Below the pieces are notes generated by a model, which was given only the letters and a program-made list of their open reading frames with translations, did not search any database and was not told the DNA's origin. The position numbers and the translations under genes were made by a program. A DNA stretch of 64,000 bases from Nemania diffusa (taxonomy: Eukaryota; Ascomycota; Sordariomycetes; Xylariales; Xylariaceae), in contig JBBPUQ010000008.1 of NCBI GenBank assembly GCA_038501195.1, positions 186,001 through 250,000 on the forward strand. The letters run 5' to 3'. Positions 47,637 to 59,207 of this stretch are shown here, in pieces. Every line of letters starts with the position of its first letter. Within the stretch, counting starts at the first letter, position 1.

Positions 47637-50600
47637 AAATCTTTATGCCTAGGACTACACGAGGATCCTGAGAATAGGCTATGTGCGTGTGTCTTGGCTT
47701 TTGTATTCGATGCTGCCAGCAATACCTAGGCGTGCCATTATTGCAATGATCGCAATAACAGCATTATGAACAGCATCATGTCGCGACAGATGCTTGTCGT
47801 GGAAAGATCAGGCATCCATTTTGTGCCGCACGGACTTAATGCCAGAAAAGGTCTAGTATAATAATCCTCTATATGCAGTCAGCTTCATAGGACAATTTCT
47901 AGGATTCAAATCAAATACATTAGCATAAGATGACGTAGTTTCAATTTCGAGTAAACATAGTTTAAAGATTTCGGGCCCCTCTCTGTTCGTTAGCGTTTTG
48001 TCGCGTTCTGTCACGTTGAGTACTAAAGAAATCGGAATCGATGACGATGACGATATAGAGGAGTTTATGATTATCAACTTTGCATGATTTAAAGACATCA
48101 GCTCACATTGATTTTTGAGTGAGCAATTGGACTTCATCTATGTATGGGGCTAGGTGTTCACCTGTCAAGTGTAAAGGCGAGTACGGCGTATTATGATCGC
48201 GATCGGTCAAAATGGATATTTGGGGCTAGCGTGTTTATATTTTTCACACGGGGAAATTTGAACACTAGTAGACAGTTTAAAGCCGGTCGCGAAATCCAGT
48301 CCGCCGCAATTGAGGCATCTGGGACGGGACATTTGCGGCTACTGTGTCTCACGACGAAGCGACACTTCTCAAATATGGGTGAGCTACCAACTATGGAAGC
48401 CGACGCAGAGTGCGAATTAGCGCAGCTCTCGGATGAGTAGCCCGTTTCGGCCACCAGACTCAGCAAGCTGAGCTACCCGTCAACGAAAGATAATTTCATA
48501 TCTGTGATAAAGAAAGTGCACACGGCAGCATCCAGAATGTCATCACTTAGAATCATAAGCATGTTTCTTGAGCTACGATAGTAAGAGCCATCAGAGCGAC
48601 TAGGAATTCCCCTTTACCGGGGTTAGACTAGTCGATGCAAAGCTGGTCAGTCTATATTATGTGGCGTGTGTCGTCGAGACGCGCTGCGACTCATGAGTAT
48701 GTCTAGCGATGCAATTATTCCTGCTCCTCTTTGATGGTAGAGTACTATCAAAGTCTTCGCTCACACACTCCAAGTGTAGGAAATAGCTTTGGGCTCGGGC
48801 TCTAGATTGCAGTTGAAGGCGCGATACTTACGGTCTATTTCCTTAATTTTGAACTTGGCTCAAGCCATATAGATCAGTGTGTCGAATCTAGATGACATTA
48901 AGAAATAGGGGAGTTGAAAGAGGTTATATGGAATTGGGTATCATAAGGTCTGACGACGCAATCACTTTTAACAAATATCAGCTCATCTATTCTCTCAATA
49001 GCATACTCAATACGATTCTACGTTACTATGCTGCCGGCTTTGATGTGGAATTCTCAAGCTCTCATCTGGCAATGATATTGGTTTTCGCCGTACAAGGAGC
49101 ATATCCAAAACCCATATCAACTGCCATAGCAGAGCCAGGGACCAAACAGAGGCAAATTATGGAGATTTTTTCGTGATTCTTCGCCTTCATGTCTCTTTAA
49201 CAAGGTGAAAAGGCTGTCACAACAGTTACTTAGTTGGTAGGGCTTAGGTACGTACGGATGACCTACTATGCGGATGTACGTAGTATGTAGTATTTGTTTC
49301 GTGCCTCCATGAAATGTCACGGTACTAAACCTCAAGGAAGTTAAGACGACAGCACGGGCCTTTACCCCAGTCTATATAAGCCAACAAGATAGGCTTCGCA
49401 AGTCTAGATAGAACTTCCCTCCTTGTGCAATAACAATAAGTTAACTTGGCAGCACCAGCAGTCTGTTGTGTGACATGAAAGATACCTCTAGATTTAACAT
49501 AATTGTAAATATAAAGCTCCGATCGCTGAATAGAAGCTAGAAATAAATAAAGTTGTGTAGATGTAATAGTCAATTAAGATTATTTATATAAGCATAGTTT
49601 AAGTAGTTGGGAAAAAAGACAAGAAAAAGGGTTATTGTTGAAAACTCTTTAGTAATTCTATTAAGCTTATAAATATCTTAAACCATTATTTTAACACTTT
49701 TAAGTCGGATTACTATTACACAAAACAGGCAGCTTTTAAAAGAGTTGCTTAATACTTGTTACGTAAGTCGACATTCCCGATGCTAATGTTACAAATAAGC
49801 AAATAACTTGGTCTTAATCTCCCTTTATTCACAGCTCCGCTAAAAGTCCCACTGGAAAAAAATTGCTGTATCCCTGAGGACAAAAGGAACTTCTATTGGA
49901 AATGGGGAACACGTGAGGGGCATCAAGTTGGCAGACTCTTCGAAGAGTTAGAGGGAACAAGCCCGTCTTGCTTCCAGAAACAAGCAAGTTCCTTTAGTTA
50001 ATGCTTGACTGCGGTGTATAGCCTCGACTCGGAAGGCTGCCGGTCGAGCTAGATGGTCGCCAGACGTACAATGAATTTCTCCGGGATATTCTTATCTTGG
50101 ATAAGACGGCGATTGAGGATACTTGGCTAGTATACTTTCGGGGTGGTTACGTCTTACGTAAGATCGGAGTCAAGGGTGGAGGTTGATGAGTCGACGCGAT
50201 ATGCACGGGTTTTTGTCTTGTATTTAGTGTTGAAGACCGTCTAGTCGTCTCGCTTGATTAGCAGAGCTTTATGGATGCCACCGGGCCATTTTGAAAGGCC
50301 CCGGTAAGACTTGCGATGTATTCGACACAAGGGAAACAGAGAGATGAGATTGATAACAGAATAACAGCTCTTATTTAACTAACCACGGTAGAGGCGTTCC
50401 GGGGAGTAAGGGCAGTACGAGAGACGCAAGGCAGTTGTCCTTCCACCAAAATTGCGTTCCAGGACATAAACGATGTAATAACGAGATTTCGGTATCAATG
50501 GGGCCGAGGGACACCATAGAGACCAAAATTGCTCTCAGCTAATTGTTGGAGGACATAGATAATTAAACTTGTTCAAGATCAGCTAGAAAAACTGTCGTGA

Positions 50601-51446
50601 GGGCGAGAGGAATAAAAATATTGAACAATATCTTGGTCATTTTATACGTGGGGTTTAAAAGGCTAGCAACAAAACTTTAGTTAAGCATCGGTTCAAGAAA
50701 TAGTTCTTTTTATCCATTCAGGGCCTCCTTGCTATCAACGGAAATCTTGGCAGTTCGCGAAGTTCAAAACATCCGTAGTCTGCGCTGTGATGGTAAATTT
50801 TCTTGAGGATTAGGGCGATATAATAGTAACACAAAACAACATTAGGCTCCGTATTTGGTATACTCTAGTTATACTACTTTGCCAATTATGCGGTCATATT
50901 CTATAATTCTTGTGATATATTGAAGTTTATATTTCAACTGCAACGACAGCATTTTAGAATTAAGATGCCTCTAGTATCTAAGTCTTCCCCGTGCTGGATT
51001 AGTAGCTGGGGCAGTAACGATCAGCGAATCTTTGATGTTGTGAATGCCCTGATTCTGTCTTGGATTGTTTTTTCTACAACCTGCCCTTTTTAATTATAGG
51101 AGTTTCGCTTCTCTTAGTTATTATATTGCGCTAAAGTGAAGCCGGTGGCAACTAGGGCGCTGTCGCGACTTTCGCCCTTCACCCCCTACACTAAGAACTA
51201 TGAGCGGTTGTATCTAGCTGTTTATGTACTTACGGCAATAAAGGGTATTATATAAACTACATGTTAGTGTGAAACTAACTGTTGGTCCAAGCTACTACAT
51301 AGGTCGTGAAACACCAAGTTTCGTGATCGCCAATACCAAGCCTTGGCGGTGTCTCAAGTTCGATTTCATCAATCGGCTCAGGATCTTAACACGAACCAGC
51401 ACCTAGGTCTGTTCAATCATTACCATTTCAAAATAAACACATCAAC
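47637..51446. other. Intergenic, 3.8 kb, no supported gene
   Basis: Moderately AT-rich, especially about 49550-49750 and 50800-50950, with scattered stops in all frames. Frames at 48144-48440 and 48892-49176 are short and without domains. It may include decayed repeats, but none is identifiable by eye. Confidence 0.45.
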
Positions 51447-52106
51447 ATGCGATTAAAAATGAGACCAAATATTTTAATACTATCCGCAGGCGCGTTGTGG
51501 CTGCAATTCCCGGCAGCATGGGGGCAAAGAATACGACTAAACGACCCAACAACTGACGCCGCCTCAACTAACCAAAACGCCGAAATCGCAGAAACCCCAT
51601 TCATACCCGACAACGGACTGTTCGAGAAAATAGAAGACGAAGAGGAAGCGGAAGAAACACCAGAACCCACAGAGAACCTCGCCATAAACCGAACCGACGC
51701 AAACCCAAGCAATCCCCCATCGGAGCAGCCCGTCCCCATCTCCGCGCTCCTCTTCGCCGGCCCCCCAGGCCCGAAGGCCTGCCGCGGGCCCGCGGTGCTC
51801 AGCATCAGCCTCACGAAGCCCGGGGCGCAGCACGCGACGCCGACGTGCCACAACGTGCCCGGCGGCGGCGTCGCGCAGTGCGGCAACTTCGTGGCGAACA
51901 AGGACGACGGGTGCGAGGCGCGCGTGTTCGCGGAGCCGGACTGCCGCATGTTCGCGAACCTCGCCGTCTTCGTGCCCGAGGCGCGGCCCTTCGGCGGGTA
52001 CGTGCGCAGCATAGAGATCAGGTGCGGCGTTGTTGGCACGGCGCCGCCGCCGCTGCAGTTGCCGGGGCTGGTGCTGCCGGAGGGTGCGATGCAGGCGGTT
52101 GGATAG
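51447..52106 (+). CDS. Secreted six-cysteine protein, effector-like
   Basis: Single exon, 219 residues. The N-terminus has basic residues, a hydrophobic core (ILILSAGALWLQF) and a likely signal-peptidase site after AAWG (about 26). A low-complexity acidic and Pro/Thr-rich spacer follows (30-100). The C-terminal domain (about 103-200) carries all six cysteines: 112, 134, 145, 156, 166 and 193, an even number consistent with three disulfides. No known domain is recognised. Size, signal and cysteines fit a candidate secreted effector or surface protein. The DNA encoding the spacer is A-rich, whereas the cysteine domain (from about 51740) is very GC-rich. The antisense frame 51428-52138 is a shadow. 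Confidence 0.75.
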   Translation: MRLKMRPNILILSAGALWLQFPAAWGQRIRLNDPTTDAASTNQNAEIAETPFIPDNGLFEKIEDEEEAEETPEPTENLAINRTDANPSNPPSEQPVPISALLFAGPPGPKACRGPAVLSISLTKPGAQHATPTCHNVPGGGVAQCGNFVANKDDGCEARVFAEPDCRMFANLAVFVPEARPFGGYVRSIEIRCGVVGTAPPPLQLPGLVLPEGAMQAVG

Positions 52107-54049
52107 CGGAGGGTGGGTGGTTTAATTGAAGAAATCACTAGGGCGGCAAGGGGCTTTTGGGAGCTTCTTTTATATGCTCACTCCTTTCTTGATTGCGGAT
52201 GTGAGATGAAGTTGGGGTGGACTTCTTAGGTGTGAGGATGTGGGTAGCTGTAACTTGCACGTCAAGCATAATGCCGATGTTACCTATGTTAGTATCGGAG
52301 TTCGCCGCGGACACGGAGACATACATCACAATTCAGAAAGATCTCAAACAATGAACTCTGGGGGAGAGGGATATGACCCAACATTGCACATGATAGCATC
52401 GTGTGGTTCTGTGTCATGACTGTGACCTTCCCGGCACAAAGGGATGAAAAGGACTTATGTACCAAGCCGTAAACCTTTTAAATGGTTAATGATAGGGGTT
52501 TGATAATCAAGGGATAAGATCTTATTATAGTAAGTTTGTGCCAACGGAGAAAGGGAGTACAAGGGAAAGATTGATGACGTGGTATTCGGCTATAACGAGT
52601 CTAGATGGTAGCATAGTAGCTCTGTGAGAATTGTTTCATACTTAAAGCATGATATAAATATGAATAAAGGCGTCCGAAGGGTTCTTCCTCTAGGGTAAGT
52701 CGACCGAAAGAGGGGTGATTAGGTACAGATTACAACCCTAGCATATTGGGTGAAAATACGTGCATTGCTGTAGAACTGTAAAAACCGACCATTTATAGGT
52801 GTCAAATAGTAATTCGTGGAGTTTCCTAAATAGCACCACCTACTTACATAAGTGTGATGTGATATAAGATACCTATTTTACCTTATCACATGGAAGATAG
52901 AACAGGTAGTGCTGTACCTATCTAGATAGTGGGATGAGTGATGGGCAGTGTGGGATGATGAGGTATTCCGTAGTGGGGTCGGAAGAGGGGAGTGACGCTG
53001 GGACCCCACGTTTCTAGTGGCTCAATGGGGTCCCCTCGTATGCCCCTCAATCGTGCCTCAAGAGGTTGTTTAGGGCGTCATTGTTTGCTGTTCCCAGTAC
53101 CCTGGTAGGTGCTCGCTGCCTTGCTAGGCTAAGTTTATGACAGCCTGCGACTAAAAAGGTTAAGCTAGGTCCATTCTGCAATCCGACTCCGGCTATTTCT
53201 GACTGTACCCTGTAACCCTTCTGGTCAGTCTATCTCATTTATTCATTCATTAAGGCAGTCAAGTGAATCTGGAATTAACACAACTCCTTCTTCTTTCCCT
53301 TTAAGCACCTTAATCAAGTACCTATTTCTCTATTATTCAAATACCACCACCAATCCAAACGTTAAATATGTAAATACCTCCACACTGCATTCCTTCTTTT
53401 GACCAAACTAACCTTCCCTCAGCATTTACACCAGCATTTCCTTCCCACTGTCCCTGCTCTAAAGCATCCGCCGAGGCACCACCGACTAAGAGCTACCCAA
53501 CGTCGATCCGAGAGCAACCCCTCCATCTATTCATTCCCCTGCCTATCTCTCCTCCGCCTCTACCGATCAACAAACAACCTCAACATCAATGCCATTTCAG
53601 TACTAGAGTGCCTGTTCAAGACGAATTGCATCGCTCTCCCACCATCAGCTCTTATTTAACAACAAACATAACCACAGCTGCCATTACCACCGCAGTTTTC
53701 CATCCTCACGAGTCGCTGCTCTGCCAATAGACCACCAGCGTCTTCCCCGCTCAAGCCACCCACTACGCCCTTGAATCCGACATCCTTCTACCCTACGGCA
53801 CCGTCGTTGTCACCTGGTGACAGGGTATCGAATCGAGATAGTGCCTGTCTTTGGTCTCAACGAGAGCCAAAAATACCCACTAGAACTTGTCTGCTGGGGG
53901 ATACACGGAAGCATAGCTTATTGCTATACTCCCCTTGTGCCAAGGCCTTAGACATTCCCCGACACCAGGTCGTGGAAGTTTCCGTGGGAAAATAGAACAC
54001 GCCACTTCACTGAGACGGGCGGTTAAACGCCTAAGTAAATATAGTCAGA
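52107..54049. other. Intergenic, 1.9 kb, with probable leader of the E2 gene
   Basis: Left part is flank of the secreted-protein gene. From about 53220 the sequence is pyrimidine-rich and C-rich, typical of a long 5' leader or promoter of a housekeeping gene. The frame 53399-53659 lacks domain features and is probably leader sequence. Confidence 0.5.
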
Positions 54050-55107
54050 ATGAGCAGTCCCCGACGTCGCATCGAGACGGATGTAAGTGCTTTCGGCTGC
54101 CTCGGCTTTAAGTCTCGTGTTCGCTAACCTAATCTTCGGCTATGCAGGTCATGAAGTAAGTTTGTAAATGCGAATGAAAACATGCGCCGCCTACTAATAG
54201 TATGCAGGATGTAGGAGAACCACTCGGATATAGCTATAAGTCGACATGGATGGCTTGAATACTAACGCTGCTGCTTCAGGCTTATGAGCGATTATGAAGT
54301 CACCTTAGTAAACGATAATAGTAAATTACATCCATGCACCCTTCAACTTTAACAAGCGACGCTGACAAACTGTGTTTTTTTTTGTGTTTAGTGTGAGATC
54401 TTTAAATCTACCCCTTCGTCCTCGCGCCCTGACATCCCTCTTTAGGCAAGAGTTTTACGTCAGATTCAAGGGCCCGACAGAGAGTCAGTTGTCGCAACCA
54501 TCTACTGAACGAACACGAACTCGTGCTGACTGCGTATAGCGCCATTCGAAGGTGGCATATGGAAGGTTCACGTGGAGCTCCCGGACCAATACCCCTACAA
54601 GTCGCCTAGCATCGGCTTCGTCAATCGCATCTTTCACCCCAATATTGATGAGCTGTGAGTTCTCTTTCAGGGCAATCATATTTCTCGTTTGGACCGTTAT
54701 TAAGTAAGGCGTTGTGCCAGGTCGGGCTCCGTCTGTCTAGATGTGATCAACCAAACCTGGTCACCTATGTTCGATATGATCAACATCTTTGAGGTATTCC
54801 TCCCACAACTGCTCCGGTATCCAAACCCAGCCGATCCTCTAAATGGGGAGGCCGCTGCTCTTCTGATGAGGGACCAAAAGAGCTACGATATTAAAGTGAA
54901 AGGTAAGAGCAGTTGCTGCTTTTGCACCCCCTTTCCCCAACCCCGACTCTTACGATTTTCCCAGAGTACGTCCAGAAGTACGCCAGTAAGGATGCGGCGG
55001 ATGAAGCGGGCGCCGAAAGCGAAGATGACGACGACATGTCTTCGGTCGCTAGCTTTGGCGACGACGACGGCGACGACGAACCTGCTGGCCAGATGGACGA
55101 TGTATAG
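54050..55107 (+). CDS. ubc8: Ubiquitin-conjugating enzyme E2, Ubc8/UBE2H type, with three micro-exons
   Basis: Orthologue-like match to yeast Ubc8 and human UBE2H, the E2 that works with the GID/CTLH ligase (in yeast, catabolite degradation of fructose-1,6-bisphosphatase). Nine exons: 54050-54082, 54148-54155 (8 nt), 54208-54210 (3 nt), 54280-54320, 54392 (1 nt), 54446-54483, 54540-54654, 54721-54902, 54965-55107. They sum to 564 nt, 187 residues, in frame. The start reads [11 protein letters not shown]; the micro-exons complete VMKMLMSDYEV and NDNMQEFYVRF. HPNID and [10 protein letters not shown] place the catalytic Cys at 85, the same number as in yeast Ubc8, with no gaps. The C-terminal tail is acidic ([16 protein letters not shown]), as in the family. 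All splice sites are GT-AG. Without the 1-nt exon the frame is lost unless a different acceptor removes conserved residues. Confidence 0.92.
54392..54392 (+). other. Predicted single-nucleotide exon of the E2 gene
   Basis: The base T at 54392 lies between an acceptor (poly-T then GTGTTTAG) and a donor (GTGAGATC). The preceding exon ends in phase 1 with A (54320) and the next begins with G (54446), so A+T+G forms the Met codon of NDNMQEF, a conserved position. Flanking introns would be 71 and 53 nt, the second with a CCCTGACAT branch-point-like sequence. Confidence 0.75.
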
Positions 55108-56111
55108 GACCCATCCGAGACGCTTCCCCCCGGCGCACCCTCAGGCCCTGAATACAGAATGGAATAGTCAGCTCTGGCGTTATGTGTCGCGGCAGGTATT
55201 TGTGTAATTTGAATTGATATGCTTTCTCACAGGAGGAAGTTTGCCCGCCTGGCAAGTTGAGTAGGCATGGAAAGGCTTCTGCGGCGGAGTTGGCATAGCC
55301 GTGGTCTCCGGACGCGGAATCCGCCGAGGCGCGAATAGGACTTTGAATGGATCTAGTTAATTAGGTCGGGGCTGCGTTCCGTTTCGGAGACGGTTGTTCG
55401 TGAAGGGGCGCTGCGGGCTTCTCGTCGACAGGATCGCTGGTCCTATTTACTTATTATTATCCAGGGTCGTCATGATTTGACGCGGGCGTCTGGCGAGGAA
55501 GGATGTCCAAGTGCTTTTGTTTCGTGATTCAATAAATAGATTTGGCTAATTGAACCTGAATCATTCAGTAACTCATATTTACCACTTGGCCGTCAATTAT
55601 TTTTATCTTTTTTTAAACTGAGATGAAAAAAAAAGAACTAAAAAGCATATATATATATATATATGAAAAAACGATATGGAAAAAAGGATACGACAAGGTT
55701 ATTCTCACAAATACGGGCAGGCGAGAACTTTCACAATCTAAATTCATGCATGATATTACATATAATACAATAAAAATTGGAATATTAAGTTCATCTTTTG
55801 GCACAGTGGTTATTTCTAACACATCATCGATGGAAAATACTCGACCAACATTCCCGCAAAATATATTTTATAAGATAGTTGTATTCTTAGTATCGTAGCA
55901 ATACTATTGTTATTCTTTCGATCTAAAGTAAAAGGAAATAAATAGTAATCCTAAGGGTATCTCTGCGGCCATTCTATCCTATCCTATGCAAAACCGTATC
56001 CTTCCCCCTTTCCCATGTCGCCCCAACGCCGTGAGGTATAATTCATGATGTTCGTTTCGCCCATCTACTATCTTACGTGTTTGTTTGATTATGATGGTTT
56101 CTTCGCCACTC
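55108..56111. other. Intergenic between convergent E2 and Yju2-family genes
   Basis: 3' flanks of both genes. It contains an AT dinucleotide run near 55650-55664. The two antisense frames around 55613-55898 are AT-rich noise. Confidence 0.5.
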
Positions 56112-57452
56112 TCAATCCGAGTCGTATTCCACTAGCGCAGCTTTCGAGCGCGCAGCAGAGTTGCCGCTTCCTGCGTCCAGCGTGTTCTCCGCCTCACTGA
56201 AGGTCAAAGTCCCGTTTCCTGGCCTATCACCCGGCCCTCCTTCCTCTTTCTTTCCTGACGGTGCTTCGGCGTTAGGATGCTTACTTGGTGCACATGTCTG
56301 CGTTTGGGATGCTGGAGGTTGAGGTGGGGTGTGCGTATCAGGCCGTTTCCGTTTTATCCCCTGGATCCTCGAGGGGGTTTTGGATATCGCTCCCTCTGCG
56401 CCTCCGCCTCCGCCTCCGCCTCGAGATTCGGTGACGGCGACCAGGAACGGATCCTGTGAGGCGCGGGTATTCCGCGTGATCGTGGACGCAAGGGACTCAC
56501 GGGTCTGCGAGGCTTTGATCTCGGATTTGAGACGAGTCTTGCTACCCTTCTCTGCCGACTTTAGGTTTGCCACGACGCTGCTATCTGTTTTTAACGCCGG
56601 ATTCGTGGTATTGCTTACTACTGTGGTGCTAAACAGTGGCTTTGTGAGCGCTGCGTCTTTGATTTTAGATTTCACGATCCCATCGTCGTCACTTTCATCT
56701 CTTCCGCCACTGTCCAGCGCAGCCGCGACGCCGAAGTCCACGAGCGCGGCCCTGCGCGCGTCCTCTTCCGTCGCGGGCAAGAGGTCGATGCCGAGACTCA
56801 TGCGCTCCTGGAGCTCCCCAGTTCTCACGGCCTCTTTCTCGCGCGCGTGACGCCCAGCGCGGAACGCGGCGCGCAGGCGGCGGTTCTGGGCATACGGGTC
56901 CTCCCAGGCGCGCTCGCTCGCGTCCTCGAGCTCGGCGATGCGATGCGAGCGCTCGACCAGCACGGCGCGGTCCTCGATGGTCTTCTCCAGCCGCGCGAAG
57001 GCGTCGTGGCGGAGGACCTCCTTCTCCCTGTCGGGCAGGATGTCGCCGAGCAGGGCCCTGGAAGTCACGAGGCTGTCGTCCTTGTCGTCGCCCGTGTCCC
57101 GCCGGCTGCCGCCCTCGACGACGACGTACTCGGCGGCGGCGGGGTCGGTGCGGATCTCGAGGGCGCCGCCGCAGTCGGCGTGGCGCATGCGGAAGCTCCA
57201 GACGGGCGTGCTGTAGTAGGCGCCGACCTTCTTCTTCTCGGCGTTGAAGCGCACGCCCTGCCCGATGATGGTGGGCTTGGGACAGGTGCCGCACCAGACG
57301 GCGAAGGGCATCTCGAAGCGCACGGTCAGGATCCCCTCGGTGCGCAGCTTGGAGGCGCGCGCGCCGAGTGCGTGTTTCTTGTTCAGCGCGTTGCCGGAGA
57401 TGGTCCCCTCGACGTCTGGCGGGACGTACCGCCCCATGTTGAAGCCCTGCAT
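56112..57452 (-). CDS. Yju2/CCDC130 (CWC16-family) splicing factor homologue
   Basis: Single exon, 446 residues. The N-terminus starts in the family style (MQGFNMGRYVPPD), followed by NALNKKHALGARA, RFEMPFAVWC and GVRFNAEKKKVGAYYSTPVWSF, then the metal-site Cys in HADCGG and LEIRTDP. Cys54, Cys57 and Cys94 are visible. The wording (EIRTDP, LGDILPDREKEVLRHDAFARLEK) is closer to CCDC130/Saf4 than to CCDC94/Yju2. These proteins act at the spliceosome around branching, and Saf4-type members help exchange or quality control. The C-terminal half is low complexity with Gly, Ser and Lys runs and a likely nuclear signal (IKRKRP). DNA for residues 1-250 is very GC-rich, giving antisense shadow frames such as 56847-57650. 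Confidence 0.88.
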   Translation of the reverse strand: MQGFNMGRYVPPDVEGTISGNALNKKHALGARASKLRTEGILTVRFEMPFAVWCGTCPKPTIIGQGVRFNAEKKKVGAYYSTPVWSFRMRHADCGGALEIRTDPAAAEYVVVEGGSRRDTGDDKDDSLVTSRALLGDILPDREKEVLRHDAFARLEKTIEDRAVLVERSHRIAELEDASERAWEDPYAQNRRLRAAFRAGRHAREKEAVRTGELQERMSLGIDLLPATEEDARRAALVDFGVAAALDSGGRDESDDDGIVKSKIKDAALTKPLFSTTVVSNTTNPALKTDSSVVANLKSAEKGSKTRLKSEIKASQTRESLASTITRNTRASQDPFLVAVTESRGGGGGGGAEGAISKTPSRIQGIKRKRPDTHTPPQPPASQTQTCAPSKHPNAEAPSGKKEEGGPGDRPGNGTLTFSEAENTLDAGSGNSAARSKAALVEYDSD

Positions 57453-58218
57453 GCTGGCGGTGGGTACCTAGGTACTTTTGACGTATATGCTAAGAGGTCT
57501 GGCGATGTGGTATTGTTGTTAGGGCAAGCTGGCGCAGCGGGGATGCGATGCACATTCGAGTATTCGGGTAATCGCTGTCGCCGTCGCTGTGGCCGTGATG
57601 GGGGTTCGTGTTGCTCGTTTGCTGGATCGAGAGTGAGAACGCTCGACTAACACTCGGCAAGTTGGCTTCGCTCTGCATTAGTCAGGGAGTTATAGTACTC
57701 ATTTCTCTCGATCCGGCGAGATTTATAAATCTAGGTTGGTTCCCTTGTGCATACGTTGTGGCGTGAGTACATAGATAGATAGTTGCGGCGTAACATAAAG
57801 TTGAAGGATAAGCACGAACTATGAGAGGAGAGCAATAAATTAATTAGGTATTATTATGAGCAGTTTGCCTTGTCCACCGACGGTTTCCTTTGCGTGTGCT
57901 TGTTCCCTAACGCCCCCACCAAGAATAAAAAAATGGACCCCATGCCGCATCCATCCGAGCCGTGAAACCCCACTAAAAAGATAAAGCTACAGGGGAGCTA
58001 TAGAGGGGTCCGTCCTCCCAAGTTGTGTGGTGTAAGTTGCAGTACACAGCATAAACACCGTATAAAAACTGACACCAATCTTTCAAGGTCTAGATAGATC
58101 TTATACCAAAAATTGGTCCCTACTGCGTACACCCTTGATTCGCTTAGGCCATGTATCAACATGCCCGCCGCTTAGCAGCTTAGACGTAGATATGAGCATC
58201 TAGCGAGCCGTGGGTGAG
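57453..58218. other. Intergenic, 766 bp
   Basis: Promoter of the Yju2-family gene and 3' flank of the hemerythrin-like gene. No gene seen. Confidence 0.5.
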
Positions 58219-59207
58219 TTATACGGCATATAGCTGTCTAGGCTTGCCTCCCGCACACGAGCTGAACTTCCACCAGCGGTTGTGATAGGCACCACCAATA
58301 TTGACTAGACCCCATTTGATAGGCGCGGGAATGGGAGGCCAATTCGCCCACATGCCATCCTCAAGCGTGCCGTCGAGGTTAAGCAGGAAGAAAGGGACAA
58401 CGTCGAGCGTGCCGGCCTTCGTCACCGTGCTCTTCCCCCACGTCTTGAACGTCAGCGACGCGTTGGCCTCTTCCGGAGAGCCCGCCTTGGGCGCGTTGGG
58501 GTGGTTCGCGAGGTTGGCGATGGTCGAGATCTCGCTGTGGAAATGTAGCTCGAACGGTTCCTGGAACGAAGACATGATGCGTTGCAGCTCGGTGCCTGAG
58601 AAGTCTTTGGCTGATCGTAGGGTGTTTAGGTATTTCTCGAATTCGGCAAGACCGGGTAGGAAGGCCTCTGGGACAAAAAAAAAGAGAGGGTGTTAGCAAG
58701 ATATTCACTATTCACTGATTGATCCCTTCAACCCATCAGTCTGATCTGTTGGGAACAGCTGGCTTGTCCTTTCGTACCGTGCTCCTTGTGTGTCTCGGCC
58801 CAGATGGTCTTGTCATCCAGCACGTCCTCGACCTTGGTGAACAGCGACACCTCCTCGTCATCGTGGTGGGATTTGACAAACTTGTACCACGTCAGGGAAT
58901 AGCCGATGAAGTCGTACTTGTCGACGTCTTTGACGTGGGGCGCCTGTTGGTAGATGGAATTGTAGCCGCGGAAGATCGAGTTGTGCAGCAGCGCCATGTG
59001 TGTGGCGCCCGTCGTGAAGAGGTCCGTATTGCCCGTCTCGAACTGGGGTGTCGTGATGAGCTTCAGCGGGGCGTCAGCCCACGGCTTACTCGGGGCTGGC
59101 GTCGTCGAAGTCATGAGCAGCGGTGATCGTGTGATGAAGAGGCCGATGAGGATGGGGATGGCTAATAGGATAGGCCGGTTCAGGAGCCTGCGTCTTTCTT
59201 GGTTCAT
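58219..59207 (-). CDS. Membrane-anchored hemerythrin-like (HHE) protein
   Basis: Two exons, 59207-58778 and 58667-58219 (phase 1), give 292 residues. I chose the ATG at 59207 because it starts a short basic segment (NQERRRLLNR) and a membrane or signal helix (PILLAIPILIGLFI); an in-frame ATG at 59282 is possible. The HHE-type metal-binding pattern is His70 and His75 (THMALLHNSIFRGYNSIY), His114/115 with Glu118/119 (KSHHDDEE), and His140/143 (THKEHEAF, across the splice). Later residues (TFKTWGKSTVTKAG, WKFSSC) form a conserved C-terminal part often seen in fungal members. Such proteins may bind a di-iron centre for oxygen or redox sensing; the function here is unknown. Confidence 0.82.

Noticed and set aside
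51428..52138. 236-codon antisense frame over the secreted-protein gene
   Set aside because: The sense product has a signal peptide and ordered cysteines. The antisense product is low complexity and explained by GC-rich sequence.
56847..57650. 267-codon plus-strand frame opposite the Yju2-family gene
   Set aside because: It is a shadow of the well-conserved N-terminal domain encoded on the minus strand in a GC-rich segment.
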